Positions 1-10,072 of a DNA stretch of 64,000 bases are shown in pieces. Under the pieces are notes generated by a model. The model saw only the letters and a list, made by a program, of their open reading frames with translations. It searched no databases and was not told the DNA's origin. The position numbers were made by a program, and so were the translations under genes. The stretch's first letter is position 1; every line of letters begins with the position of its first letter. The stretch is from Hylemonella sp. (GTDB lineage Bacteria > Pseudomonadota > Gammaproteobacteria > Burkholderiales > Burkholderiaceae_C): positions 1 through 64,000 of the forward strand of contig JAUYQZ010000049.1 of NCBI GenBank assembly GCA_030695415.1, read 5' to 3'.

Positions 1-334
1 CATGGAAGTGGTCGGCACCGGTTACGAATTCGGTCACAACGACGACTACCAGCGCACCACCCACTACATCAAGGACAGCACGCTGATCTATGACGACGTG
101 ACCGGCTTTGAGTTCGAACACTTCGTTGACAAGGTCAAACCCGATCTGGTCGGCTCCGGCATCAAGGAAAAGTACGTGTTCCAGAAAATGGGCGTGCCAT
201 TCCGCCAGATGCACAGTTGGGATTACTCCGGCCCCTACCACGGCTACGACGGTTTTGCCATCTTTGCACGTGACATGGACATGGCCATTTCCAGTCCGAT
301 CTGGGGCCTGACCAAGGCCCCCTGGAAGAAATGA
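1..334 (+). CDS. nifD: Nitrogenase MoFe protein alpha chain, C-terminal part (gene cut by window start)
   Basis: The last 110 or so residues of NifD, the alpha subunit of the cytoplasmic MoFe protein that reduces N2 at the FeMo-cofactor. The reading frame enters from outside the window (first full codon at base 2). The family-diagnostic stretch [12 protein letters not shown] is intact; its His (codon 212-214) matches the His that ligates the cofactor molybdenum in characterised NifD (His442 in Azotobacter). [12 protein letters not shown] and [10 protein letters not shown] are also typical. The protein ends normally at TGA 332-334, so this is a complete C-terminus. What is odd is the neighbourhood: nifK, which nearly always follows nifD, is absent, and a dispersed intergenic repeat starts a few bases after the stop. 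Confidence 0.93.
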   Translation, partial: MEVVGTGYEFGHNDDYQRTTHYIKDSTLIYDDVTGFEFEHFVDKVKPDLVGSGIKEKYVFQKMGVPFRQMHSWDYSGPYHGYDGFAIFARDMDMAISSPIWGLTKAPWKK

Positions 335-340
335 CTCCCC

Positions 341-430
341 CCCGTTGCTTGCTCGCTTCGCGTAGCCGCCTCCCCCCTCAAGGGGGCGCACCCAGCGGCC
401 CGGCAAAGCCGGTTCCGCGGGTGCCCTGGG
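341..430. repeat. Dispersed intergenic repeat, copy 1
   Basis: First of five copies of an approximately 60-90 bp element in this window. The 24-base core is at 397-420 and contains the small hairpin CCGGC-AAA-GCCGG; a C-run/TCAA/G-run hairpin precedes it at 373-386. Other cores lie at 20015-20038 and 33583-33606 (reverse), 45332-45355 (identical, forward) and 58248-58271 (reverse). Each copy sits directly downstream of a stop codon, here that of nifD. Confidence 0.8.
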
Positions 431-462
431 CTCACATCCCCTCATCGATCTGAATCACTGAC

Positions 463-1227
463 ATGAACATTCAAGGACAAGCAGCACTCGTCACCGGCGG
501 CGCCTCGGGCCTGGGCGAAGCCACGGCGCGAGAGCTCGCGCGGCTGGGCGCCAAGGTCGCGGTGCTGGACGTGAACGCCGCACTGGCCGAAAAGGTCGCC
601 AGCGAAATTGGCGGCGTGGCTTGCGTCTGCGACATCACCAGCACCGACAGCGTCACCGCTGCCCTCGCCAAGGCGGCGGCGGCCCACGGCCCGGCGCGCA
701 TCCTCATGAACATCGCGGGCATCGGCAGCGCCAAGCGCATCGTCGGCAAGGATGGCAAGCCGGCGCCGCTGGAAGACTTCGCGCGCGTCGTCAACGTCAA
801 CCTCATCGGCAGCTACAACATCAGCCGACTGTTTGCGGCCGAGTGCGTCAAGCTGCCACCGCTGGAAGACGGCGAGCGCGGCGTGATGATGTTCACGGCC
901 TCGGTCGCCGCCTTCGATGGGCAGGTGGGCCAGCAGGCCTACAGCGCCTCCAAGGGCGGCCTGGTCGGCATGACCCTGCCCATGGCGCGTGACCTGGCCC
1001 AGCACGGCATCCGCGTCTGCACCGTGGCGCCCGGCCTGTTTGCCACGCCGCTGATGAAGGAACTGCCGGAAGCCGTGCAGCAGTCACTGGCTGCCTCCAT
1101 CCCGTTTCCGCCCAGGCTGGGAAAACCCGAGGAGTTTGCCCAGCTGGCTTGCCATATCGTTACCAACGGCCATCTCAATGGCGAAGTCATCCGGCTCGAT
1201 GGCGCCTTGCGCATGGCGCCGCGCTGA
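463..1227 (+). CDS. SDR-family 3-hydroxyacyl-CoA dehydrogenase-like oxidoreductase
   Basis: A 254-residue classical short-chain dehydrogenase. The cofactor loop TGGASGLG is at residues 11-18, favouring NAD(H), and the active site is Ser147, Tyr160 (YSASK) and Lys164. The usual NNAG motif is NIAG. The insert around residues 85-130 (GSAKRIVGKDGK, KLPPLEDGERGV) and the overall pattern resemble type II 3-hydroxyacyl-CoA dehydrogenase (HSD10-like), which oxidises 3-hydroxyacyl-CoA in beta-oxidation. It heads a same-strand run with a Bug receptor, an esterase, an acyl-CoA dehydrogenase and a MarR regulator, so a role in CoA-thioester catabolism is a fair inference; the substrate is unknown. Confidence 0.85.
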   Translation: MNIQGQAALVTGGASGLGEATARELARLGAKVAVLDVNAALAEKVASEIGGVACVCDITSTDSVTAALAKAAAAHGPARILMNIAGIGSAKRIVGKDGKPAPLEDFARVVNVNLIGSYNISRLFAAECVKLPPLEDGERGVMMFTASVAAFDGQVGQQAYSASKGGLVGMTLPMARDLAQHGIRVCTVAPGLFATPLMKELPEAVQQSLAASIPFPPRLGKPEEFAQLACHIVTNGHLNGEVIRLDGALRMAPR

Positions 1228-1270
1228 GCCCGATTTGCAACCCCCGAAGTTTTTTTACAAGGAGACCACC

Positions 1271-2266
1271 ATGCTAGACCGCAACCGCCGCCACACCCTC
1301 AAGACCATCGCCGCCGCCGGCGCCACGCTCGCCCTTCCGCTGGCCGCACGCGCCCAGGCGAGCGCGCTGGAGACGCTGCGCATCATCGTCGGCTTCCCGC
1401 CCGGCGGCACGACCGACGCCTTTGCCCGCCGCCTGGCCGAGAAGCTGCGTGGCGGCTACGCCAATAACGTGATCGTCGAGAACAAGCCCGGTGCCGGTGG
1501 CCAGATCGGCGTGACCACGCTGCGCGACAGCCCGGCCGATGGCTCCACCATGCTGCTCACCCCGGCGTCGATGATCATCATCTATCCGCACACCTATCCC
1601 AAGCTGCCCTACAAGCTGGACGACGTCACGCCGATCAGCACCGCGCTGTACACCCCGCACGGCTTCGGTGTGGGCCCGCTGGTGCCGGCCTCGGTCAAGA
1701 ACCTGAAGGACTACCTGGAGTGGGCCAAGGCCAACCCGACCCTGGCCAACTACGGCACGCCGGGCGCAGGCTCCATGCCCCATCTGGTCGCAGCCTTGAT
1801 GGAGAAGGCCTCCGGCGTGCCGATGAAGCAGATTCCCTACCGCGGCTCCGGCCCCGGCATCCAGGAGGTTCTGGGCGGGCAGATCGCGTCCTTCTCGTCG
1901 CCGCTGGGCGACTACCTGCCGCATATCGCCGCGGGGCGGCTGCGCCTGCTGGCGGTGACGGGAACCCAGCGCTCGCGCTTCGCGCCCGACGTACCGACCT
2001 ATGCCGAACAGGGCTTCGGCGAACTGACGATGCGTGAGTGGTACGGCGTCTTCATGCCCCCGCGCACGCCGGCCGCGGTGGCGCAGCGCGCCAACGCTGC
2101 GGTGCGCACCGCGCTCACGCACAAGGACATGATCGACTTCGGCGCGCCGCTGGGCCTGGAAGCGGTCGGTTCGCCCAGCGTCGAAGACTTCGCCAAAACG
2201 GTCAAGGCCGACGCCGAACTGTGGGGCCCCTTCGTGCGCCGCATCGGCTTCACCGCCGAGTCCTGA
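1271..2266 (+). CDS. Bug/TctC-family periplasmic substrate-binding protein
   Basis: A 331-residue extracytoplasmic receptor of the Bug (tripartite tricarboxylate) family, hugely expanded in Burkholderiales. The N-terminus RNRRHTLKTIAAAGATLALP with ARAQA is an export signal carrying a possible Tat-like Arg pair. The mature part begins with IIVGFPPGGTTDAFAR, the ligand-loop signature of the family, followed by VENKPGAGGQIG. The start ATG at 1271 is preceded by AAGGAG at 1258-1263. No TctA/TctB membrane subunits are nearby, which is normal for orphan Bug proteins. The ligand cannot be read from sequence; carboxylates or aromatic acids are typical. Confidence 0.92.
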   Translation: MLDRNRRHTLKTIAAAGATLALPLAARAQASALETLRIIVGFPPGGTTDAFARRLAEKLRGGYANNVIVENKPGAGGQIGVTTLRDSPADGSTMLLTPASMIIIYPHTYPKLPYKLDDVTPISTALYTPHGFGVGPLVPASVKNLKDYLEWAKANPTLANYGTPGAGSMPHLVAALMEKASGVPMKQIPYRGSGPGIQEVLGGQIASFSSPLGDYLPHIAAGRLRLLAVTGTQRSRFAPDVPTYAEQGFGELTMREWYGVFMPPRTPAAVAQRANAAVRTALTHKDMIDFGAPLGLEAVGSPSVEDFAKTVKADAELWGPFVRRIGFTAES

Positions 2267-2397
2267 TGGCATCCGGGTCGCCACGGCGACCCGATCCTGC
2301 CGCGGCCCCTCGCGCCAGCGGCTACACCCCTCGCCAGCACGCTGGCGGGGGATCCGCTCTGCTCCCCACCGGGGCCTGCACGTCAACGAGTTGCACC

Positions 2398-4140
2398 ATG
2401 AAGAACCGCACGTTCTCAACCTCGCCTAAGGCGCTGTGGCTGCTTCCGGCCACGCTGCTGATAGCCGCGTGCAGCACGACGGCACCGCCCTCACCGCCGC
2501 CGCCAGCCCCGGCGCTGCTGGGGGCCAGCCGCGGCGCCACACTGCAGGCCTGCGAGGGACTGGCCGCCGGTTTGCGCCTTGAGCACACGCAGATCGACAC
2601 GAGCGCATTGGTGGCCGAAGGTGCCCTCAAGCTGGGCCCGCGTGCCATGCCCGCTCACTGCCTGGTCAAGGGCAGCATGCACCAGCGCCGCGGCAGCGAC
2701 GGACGTGACTACGCCATCGCTTTCGAGATGCGCCTGCCTCAGGCCTGGAACGGGCGCTTCTACTACCAGGGCAACGGCGGGCTGGACGGCCATGTGCAGC
2801 CGGCACTGGGTGCGCTGGGCGGCGGGCCGCTGACCGGCGCCCTGGCCCAGGGCTTTGCCGTCATCAGCTCGGACGCTGGCCACACAGGCGCACAGACGCC
2901 CTTCTTCGGCCTGGAGCCCCAGGCCCGACTGGACTATGGTTACCAGGCCGTGGCCAAGCTGACCCCCATGGCCAAGGAACTGATCCGCGCGGCGTACGGC
3001 AAAGGACCCGACCGCTCCTACATCGGCGGCTGCTCCAACGGCGGGCGTCACGCCATGGTGGCCGCCGCACGCCTGGGCGAGCAGTACGACGGCTACCTCA
3101 TCGGCGCACCCGGCTACCGCCTGCCCCATGCCGCGCTGGCCCAGCTCTGGGCCGCGCAACAGTTCGCCCCACTGGCCACGCCGGGCGCCACCGCGCCGCA
3201 TCCGCTGGCGCCCCAGGGGCGTATCCCCGATCTGGCCAGCGCCTTCACGCCCCAGGAGCGTCAGACCGTGGTCCGGGCCATCCTGGAGAAGTGCGACGCG
3301 CTCGATGGCGCGCGTGACGGGCTGGTACAGGACGTACAGGCTTGCCAGGCCAGCTTCAGTCTGCAGACCGATGTGCCCGGCTGCAGCGCGGCGCGCGACG
3401 GCGCTTGCCTGAGCCCTGCGCAAAAGCGGGTCATCGGCGAACTCTTCAGCGGCGCGCGCACCGCCGGCGGCCAGGCCATCTACGCCCCCTTCCCTTATGA
3501 CAGCGGGCTGGCGGCTGCCAACTGGGGCATCTGGAAGTTCGTGAACTCGCTGGCGCTGGACCCGCTGGCCGTGGGCGCGGTGTTCAGCGTGCCGCCGGGC
3601 CGGATCGATCCCCTCAAGGAAGACCTGGGTGCGCGCCTGCCACTCATGAGTGCCAGCAACGAGATCTACAGGGAGTCGGGCCTGGCCCTCATGGCCCCAC
3701 CGGGTCATGAGCACCCCACCAACCTCGCCGCGCTGCGCGCGCGTGGCGCCAGGATGGTGCTGTACCACGGTGTCAGCGACGCCGTCTTCTCGGCCGAGGA
3801 CACGCGCCAGTGGGTTGATCGGCTGGATCGCGCGCTCGGCGGCCAGGCGGCCGACTTTGCACGCTACTTCCCCGTGCCCGGCATGAACCATTGCAGCGGC
3901 GGCCCGTCCACCGACCAGTTCGACCTGCTGGGTCCACTGGTGCAGTGGGTGGAGCAAGGCGTGCCGCCGCAGGGCGTGCCGGCCACCGCGCGCGGCGCGG
4001 GCAACGCCGGTGGTTCGAATGCCGAGCTGCCTGCGGACTGGTCGGCCACGCGCACCCGCCCCCTGTGCGCCTACCCCACGGTGGCGCGCTACCGCGGTGC
4101 CGGCTCCGTGGAAGACGCCGGCAGCTTCGTCTGCCAATAA
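2398..4140 (+). CDS. Tannase/feruloyl-esterase family lipoprotein
   Basis: A 580-residue secreted esterase of the tannase/feruloyl esterase family, which hydrolyses galloyl or hydroxycinnamoyl esters. A lipoprotein signal ends at LLIAAC (Cys25), so it is probably anchored in the outer membrane or periplasm. The nucleophile motif GCSNGG gives Ser213; the likely partners are Asp461 (GVSDAVFS) and His498 (GMNHCSGG). Paired cysteines around the nucleophile and near CSGG fit the family's disulfide linking the catalytic regions. The start at ATG 2398 is fixed by the signal peptide; no strong ribosome site is seen. The 130-base gap before it contains two short GC hairpins. Confidence 0.88.
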   Translation: MKNRTFSTSPKALWLLPATLLIAACSTTAPPSPPPPAPALLGASRGATLQACEGLAAGLRLEHTQIDTSALVAEGALKLGPRAMPAHCLVKGSMHQRRGSDGRDYAIAFEMRLPQAWNGRFYYQGNGGLDGHVQPALGALGGGPLTGALAQGFAVISSDAGHTGAQTPFFGLEPQARLDYGYQAVAKLTPMAKELIRAAYGKGPDRSYIGGCSNGGRHAMVAAARLGEQYDGYLIGAPGYRLPHAALAQLWAAQQFAPLATPGATAPHPLAPQGRIPDLASAFTPQERQTVVRAILEKCDALDGARDGLVQDVQACQASFSLQTDVPGCSAARDGACLSPAQKRVIGELFSGARTAGGQAIYAPFPYDSGLAAANWGIWKFVNSLALDPLAVGAVFSVPPGRIDPLKEDLGARLPLMSASNEIYRESGLALMAPPGHEHPTNLAALRARGARMVLYHGVSDAVFSAEDTRQWVDRLDRALGGQAADFARYFPVPGMNHCSGGPSTDQFDLLGPLVQWVEQGVPPQGVPATARGAGNAGGSNAELPADWSATRTRPLCAYPTVARYRGAGSVEDAGSFVCQ

Positions 4141-4167
4141 ACCATAACGACCGATACCCGCCCCGCC

Positions 4168-5862
4168 ATGGACTACCAGCCCCACCTCGACGACATGCAG
4201 CGCCTCCTCATGGACGTGCTGGACGCGCCCACCCAGCTGCAGGCACTGTCCACCTTTGCGGACGTCGATATCGAACTGATGCAACAAGTATTGGAAGAAG
4301 CCGGCAAGTTCGTCGCCAACGAGGTCGCGCCGCTGCAGCGCGTCGGTGACGAGACGGGTGCGCGCTTTGAAGCAGGCAGGGTCACCATGCCGCCCGGTTT
4401 TCGCGCCGCCTACCAGTCCTTCTGGCAGGCTGGCTGGCCCGCGCTGGCCTGTGCGCCGGAAGATGGTGGCCAGGGCCTGCCGGCCGTGATAGAAGCCGTT
4501 CTCTATGAGATGCTGAGTGCCGCCAACCACGGCTGGACCATGGCGCCGGGCCTGCTTCACGGCGCCTATGAGTGCCTCAAGCACCACGGCAGCGATGAAC
4601 TGAAAACACGCTACCTGAAAAAAATCGCCAGCGGCGAGTGGCTGGCCACCATGTGCCTGACCGAGTCGCACGCCGGCAGCGACCTGGGGCTGGTCCGCAC
4701 CAAGGCGCAGCCCCAAGCGGACGGCAGTCATCGCCTCAACGGCGGCAAGATCTTCATCTCCGGCGGTGAGCACGACCTCACCGACAACATCGTGCACCTG
4801 GTGCTGGCGCGCCTGCCCGATGCCCCGCCCGGCCCGAAGGGCCTGTCGCTTTTCCTCGCGCCGAAATTCCTGCCAGACGGCAGCCGCAACGGCGTGCACT
4901 GCGAACGCATCGAGGAAAAGATGGGCCTGCACGGCAGCCCCACCTGCGTGCTGCGCTTCGAGGATGCGACGGGATGGCTGGTGGGCGAACCACACCGCGG
5001 CCTGAACGCCATGTTCGTGATGATGAACGCGGCCCGCCTGCACGTGGGCCTGCAGGGCATCGGCCTGCTCGAAGCCGCCTGGCAGAAGGCCAGCGCCTAT
5101 GCGCAGGAGCGGCGCCAGATGCGCGCCCCCGGCGCCACCCAGACCAGCCTGATCCAGGACCACCCCGCCATCCAGCGCATCCTGGGCACGCAGCGCGCCT
5201 GGATCGATGGCGGCCGCCTGCTGGCCTACAAGACGGCCATCGAGCTCGACATGCTCAAGCACCATCCCGATGCGGCGCGACGCGAGTCCGCACAACGCTG
5301 GTGCAGCCTGGTGACCCCGGTGCTCAAGGCCGCCTGGACGAACCAGGGCTTCCTGGGCGCCAGCGCCTGCCTGCAGGTTTTCGGTGGCCACGGCTATGTG
5401 CGCGAATGGGGCATCGAGCAGATCGTGCGCGACGCCCGCGTGACCATGATCTATGAAGGCACCAACGAGATCCAGGCCATCGACCTGCTGCTGCGCAAGG
5501 TGCTGCCCGACGGCGGTGCCGCCCTGGGCGCGCTGTTCGACGAACTGTCCGCAGAACGCCGTCTACCCCCCGAACTGCTGCAGCGCTTCGCGCAGCTGCG
5601 GCAGTCAGCCGCACGCCTGGCCCAGGCGGCGCCCTCCCGCGTGGATCTGCCCTACTGGGTGGCCGATGATTTCCTGCAGGCCCTGGCCCTGGCCCTGCTG
5701 GACTGGGCCGGTTTTCGCATCGCGTCCAGCCTGCCGCACTGGCAGTTGCCGGCACGCGCCCTGCATTCCTGGATCCTGCCCGAGTTCGCTTTGCGCCTGC
5801 AGATCATCGAGCAGCAATTGGCCGAGACCGAAACAGCGGCGCCGGCGCCCGCTGCAGCCTGA
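4168..5862 (+). CDS. Acyl-CoA dehydrogenase, DmdC-like subfamily
   Basis: A 564-residue FAD-dependent acyl-CoA dehydrogenase of the long (about 560-600 residue) subfamily that includes 3-methylmercaptopropionyl-CoA dehydrogenase DmdC and many aryl- or acyl-CoA enzymes. It shows the flavin/substrate segment MCLTESHAGSDLGLVR, the arginine-rich helix AQERRQMRAP and the catalytic Glu430 in MIYEGTNEIQ. It begins 27 bases after the esterase gene and is followed after 3 bases by the MarR gene, indicating one transcript. It is a clear paralog of the enzyme at 14480-16264. The acyl group is unknown; the esterase neighbour suggests a phenylpropanoid-type acid. Confidence 0.9.
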   Translation: MDYQPHLDDMQRLLMDVLDAPTQLQALSTFADVDIELMQQVLEEAGKFVANEVAPLQRVGDETGARFEAGRVTMPPGFRAAYQSFWQAGWPALACAPEDGGQGLPAVIEAVLYEMLSAANHGWTMAPGLLHGAYECLKHHGSDELKTRYLKKIASGEWLATMCLTESHAGSDLGLVRTKAQPQADGSHRLNGGKIFISGGEHDLTDNIVHLVLARLPDAPPGPKGLSLFLAPKFLPDGSRNGVHCERIEEKMGLHGSPTCVLRFEDATGWLVGEPHRGLNAMFVMMNAARLHVGLQGIGLLEAAWQKASAYAQERRQMRAPGATQTSLIQDHPAIQRILGTQRAWIDGGRLLAYKTAIELDMLKHHPDAARRESAQRWCSLVTPVLKAAWTNQGFLGASACLQVFGGHGYVREWGIEQIVRDARVTMIYEGTNEIQAIDLLLRKVLPDGGAALGALFDELSAERRLPPELLQRFAQLRQSAARLAQAAPSRVDLPYWVADDFLQALALALLDWAGFRIASSLPHWQLPARALHSWILPEFALRLQIIEQQLAETETAAPAPAAA

Positions 5863-5865
5863 GCC

Positions 5866-6327
5866 ATGAGCATCCGCAAAACCGCCCCGGAGCCCGCCGT
5901 CGACCAGGTCGACACCAGCTACCTGGAAAGCCTGGTCGGCTACAACGCCCGCCGCGCCACCCTGGTCATCATCGATGCCTTCCTGCGCAATATGGCGGTC
6001 TATGGCCTGCGCCCGGTCGACTTCTCCGTGCTGTCGCTGATCGCGCACAACCCGGGCATCACCTCGCGCCAACTCTGCACCACCCTCAACATCCAGCCCC
6101 CCAACCTGGTGGGCATGATCAGCCAGCTGCAGAAACGCGAACTCATCACGCGCCGACCCCACCCCCACGATGGCCGGGCGATGGGACTGCACCTCACACC
6201 TGCGGGACGGAAGATGGTGAAGCAGGCCGAGGTGACGGCATCCGAGCTGGAGGAGGCCATCACCACCCGGCTGTCCGTCGCCGAGCGGAAAACGCTCATG
6301 CAGCTGCTGAAAAAAATCTATATTTGA
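5866..6327 (+). CDS. MarR-family transcriptional regulator
   Basis: A 153-residue MarR-type winged-helix repressor. The DNA-binding region SRQLCTTLNIQPPNLVGMISQLQKRELITRRPHPHDGRAM carries the typical recognition helix and the wing with the DGR signature. It is the last gene of the same-strand cluster, 3 bases after the acyl-CoA dehydrogenase stop. MarR proteins next to hydroxycinnamate or aromatic-acid CoA pathways often respond to the acyl-CoA or acid ligand; local regulation of the cluster is an inference. The first 25 residues are a non-conserved N-terminal arm. Confidence 0.9.
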   Translation: MSIRKTAPEPAVDQVDTSYLESLVGYNARRATLVIIDAFLRNMAVYGLRPVDFSVLSLIAHNPGITSRQLCTTLNIQPPNLVGMISQLQKRELITRRPHPHDGRAMGLHLTPAGRKMVKQAEVTASELEEAITTRLSVAERKTLMQLLKKIYI

Positions 6328-6390
6328 TGCAATTTTTCACGCTGCTCAAGGAGCGACCGGCCGCATCCGTCCATACGGGGAAACCCATTA

Positions 6391-6407
6391 GCTATTAATC
6401 TTGTAGC
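6391..6407. repeat. 17-base palindromic element, copy 1
   Basis: GCTAT-TAATCTT-GTAGC: 5-base arms (one G-T wobble) round a 7-base AT-rich centre. The same 5-7-5 layout recurs at 6933-6949, 36665-36681 and 59194-59210. This copy overlaps the -35 region of the promoter candidate at 6401-6429. Confidence 0.55.
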
Positions 6408-6429
6408 AGCCCGGAATCTGCGATATAGT
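6401..6429 (+). promoter_or_regulatory. Sigma-70-type promoter upstream of the HxlR regulator
   Basis: TTGTAG at 6401-6406 and TATAGT at 6424-6429 are separated by exactly 17 bases, with AT-rich DNA just upstream. It would give a leader of about 90 bases before the HxlR-type gene at 6528. Confidence 0.55.
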
Positions 6430-6527
6430 CCTCCCTCGCCTCGTCTTCCCTGCTGGATTGCCAGCCGCGACCAGGCTCGGGGAGGGTGCCCCAGGTCATG
6501 GTCCTGGGGCTTCAAGGAGTGCAGTGA

Positions 6528-6839
6528 ATGAGCTACAAGGAAAATGCCGCCATCGGCCAGCTGCTGGCTCTGCTGGAGTCGCGCTACGCCATGCGTGTGC
6601 TATGGGCCTTGCGTGACGGGCATGCCCAGACCTTCCGGCTCTTGCAGGACAGCGTGGGCGGCATCACGCCCAACACCCTGAACACCCGCATCAAGGAACT
6701 GCGCGAAGTCGGCCTGCTCAGCCACGGCAGCGACGGCTACCTGCTCACCACCAGCGGCACCGAGCTGACCCGCCGCATGGGTGAACTGCCTGCCTTTGCC
6801 ACCAAGTGGCTGGCCAGCCAGGCTCGCAAGGCGCGCTGA
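6528..6839 (+). CDS. HxlR-type winged-helix regulator
   Basis: A 103-residue helix-turn-helix protein of the HxlR class. It has the characteristic order: an N-terminal helix with GQLLALLESRYAMRVLWAL, a recognition region GGITPNTLNTRIKELREVGLL and a short wing with YLLTTSGTEL. It lacks the cysteine that in some HxlR members senses aldehydes or thiols. It stands alone between the MarR gene and an FKBP gene and has its own promoter candidate. Its target is unknown. Confidence 0.8.
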   Translation: MSYKENAAIGQLLALLESRYAMRVLWALRDGHAQTFRLLQDSVGGITPNTLNTRIKELREVGLLSHGSDGYLLTTSGTELTRRMGELPAFATKWLASQARKAR

Positions 6840-6932
6840 GCCCCGGCACGGGCGGCCACGTCGCGGCGCCCTCCCAACTGGCATAATTCGCGGTTCGCCG
6901 GCTGGCGTGCGGTCTTCCAACCGGCACCGTCA

Positions 6933-6949
6933 GCTATCAAATAAATAGC
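6933..6949. repeat. 17-base palindromic element, copy 2
   Basis: GCTAT-CAAATAA-ATAGC with perfect 5-base arms, 16 bases upstream of the FKBP start codon; it therefore lies in that gene's leader or promoter. Confidence 0.6.
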
Positions 6950-6964
6950 AAGAAGGACCGCGCC

Positions 6965-7324
6965 ATGGCCATCACCACCACCCCCTCCGGACTGCAGTAC
7001 GAAGACACCCTCCCCGGCACGGGCGCCGAGGCGACCCGCGGCCAGACGGTGACGGTTCATTACACCGGCTGGCTCTACAACAATGGCGCGCAAGGCGCCA
7101 AGTTCGATTCCAGCAAGGACCGCAACGACCCCTTCCAGTTCTCGCTGGGCGGCGGCATGGTGATCCGCGGCTGGGACGAGGGCGTGGCCGGCATGAAGAT
7201 CGGTGGTACCCGCGTGCTGATCATCCCGGCGGATCTGGGCTACGGTGCCCGCGGCGCTGGCGGCGTGATCCCCCCCAACGCCACCCTGAAGTTCGAAGTC
7301 GAACTGCTGGCCCTGGCCGGCTGA
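6965..7324 (+). CDS. FKBP-type peptidyl-prolyl cis-trans isomerase
   Basis: A 119-residue single-domain FKBP. It retains the active-site signature VHYTGWLYN, FDSSKDRNDPFQF, VIRGWDEGVAGM and GYGARGAGGVIPPNATL, so it should be a functional prolyl isomerase. There is no signal peptide, so it is cytoplasmic. The start ATG at 6965 has AAGAAGGA in front. Immediately after the stop is a GC-rich 9-bp hairpin, then the grpE promoter; FKBP next to the grpE-dnaK-dnaJ chaperone genes makes functional sense. Confidence 0.93.
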   Translation: MAITTTPSGLQYEDTLPGTGAEATRGQTVTVHYTGWLYNNGAQGAKFDSSKDRNDPFQFSLGGGMVIRGWDEGVAGMKIGGTRVLIIPADLGYGARGAGGVIPPNATLKFEVELLALAG

Positions 7325-7332
7325 ACTCCTTC

Positions 7333-7353
7333 CCGGCCGCCCCAGGCGGCCGG
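7333..7353. terminator. GC-rich hairpin after the FKBP gene
   Basis: A perfect 9-bp stem (7333-7341 with 7345-7353) and a 3-base loop start 8 bases after the FKBP stop codon. There is no T-run, so it may be a weak terminator or a transcript-stabilising structure. Confidence 0.4.
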
Positions 7354-7371
7354 CCCCCCCGTCAGCAGACC

Positions 7372-7399
7372 CTTGAAAGGGCGGACAACGCCCCCACGT
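7372..7399 (+). promoter_or_regulatory. Sigma-32 (RpoH) heat-shock promoter of grpE-dnaK-dnaJ
   Basis: CTTGAAA at 7372-7378 is a perfect match to the sigma-32 -35 consensus, and CCCCACGT at 7392-7399 matches CCCCATNT closely, with the preferred 13-base spacer. It lies about 30 bases upstream of the grpE start, exactly where the heat-shock promoter of these chaperone genes is expected. Confidence 0.8.
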
Positions 7400-7429
7400 C
7401 GAGATCTGACGTTCATTTCACCTCTTAGC

Positions 7430-7966
7430 ATGTCCGACACGCAAGCCTCCCCTCCCCCAGAGCAAAAGCCGGGCCCTGCCCCCGCCAGCTCCGACGCTGA
7501 CGCCCTGACCCAGGTCCAGGCCGAACTGGCCGAACTCAGGGCCAAAAGCGCCGAACTGGCCGACCAGTTCCTGCGCGCCAAAGCCGAGGCCGAAAACGCC
7601 CGCCGCCGTGCCGACGAAGAGATCACCAAGGCCCGCAAGTTCGCAGTGGACAGTTTTGCCGAGAGCCTGCTGCCCGTGACCGACAGCCTGGAAGCCGGCC
7701 TGACCATCAAGGACGCCACCCCCGAGCAGATCCGCGAAGGCGCCCAGGCCACGCTGCGCCAGCTGAGCGCCGCGCTGGAGCGCAACAAGGTGATCGCCAT
7801 CAACCCGGCCCCGGGTACGAAGTTCGACCCGCACCAGCACCAGGCCATCAGCGTGGTCCCCGCCGAGCAGGAAGCCAACACGGTGGTCAGCGTGCTGCAA
7901 AAGGGCTACACCATCGCCGAGCGCGTGCTGCGACCGGCCCTGGTGACCGTGGCCGCACCCAAATAA
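7430..7966 (+). CDS. grpE: Nucleotide exchange factor GrpE
   Basis: GrpE, 178 residues, releases ADP from DnaK. An acidic/Pro-rich disordered start is followed by the long dimerising helix ([36 protein letters not shown]) and the beta-wing domain with [14 protein letters not shown]. The start is taken at ATG 7430 (MSDTQAS), because a TTG 57 bases upstream would put the sigma-32 promoter inside the gene. No clear Shine-Dalgarno sequence precedes this ATG. dnaK follows after 71 bases. Confidence 0.95.
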   Translation: MSDTQASPPPEQKPGPAPASSDADALTQVQAELAELRAKSAELADQFLRAKAEAENARRRADEEITKARKFAVDSFAESLLPVTDSLEAGLTIKDATPEQIREGAQATLRQLSAALERNKVIAINPAPGTKFDPHQHQAISVVPAEQEANTVVSVLQKGYTIAERVLRPALVTVAAPK

Positions 7967-8037
7967 GGCCCTTGAAACCGGCCCGCTCGGCCACAAGTAC
8001 AGCGCAACAGAATTTCCAGGAATCTCAGGAGTAAGAC

Positions 8038-9978
<1,941 letters not shown>

Positions 9979-10072
9979 TATCGCACGGCGTTGCGCCGAA
10001 TCAACTCGCCGCGTTCGACACTTACCTGCCGGTAAGGTCAGCGCGGCGTTCCTGCTCTAGAACATTACGAAC

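Noticed and set aside
2491-5391. 966-residue minus-strand open frame over the esterase and acyl-CoA dehydrogenase genes
   Set aside because: It spans two recognisable plus-strand genes and their gap, has no family motif and reflects high GC codon use.
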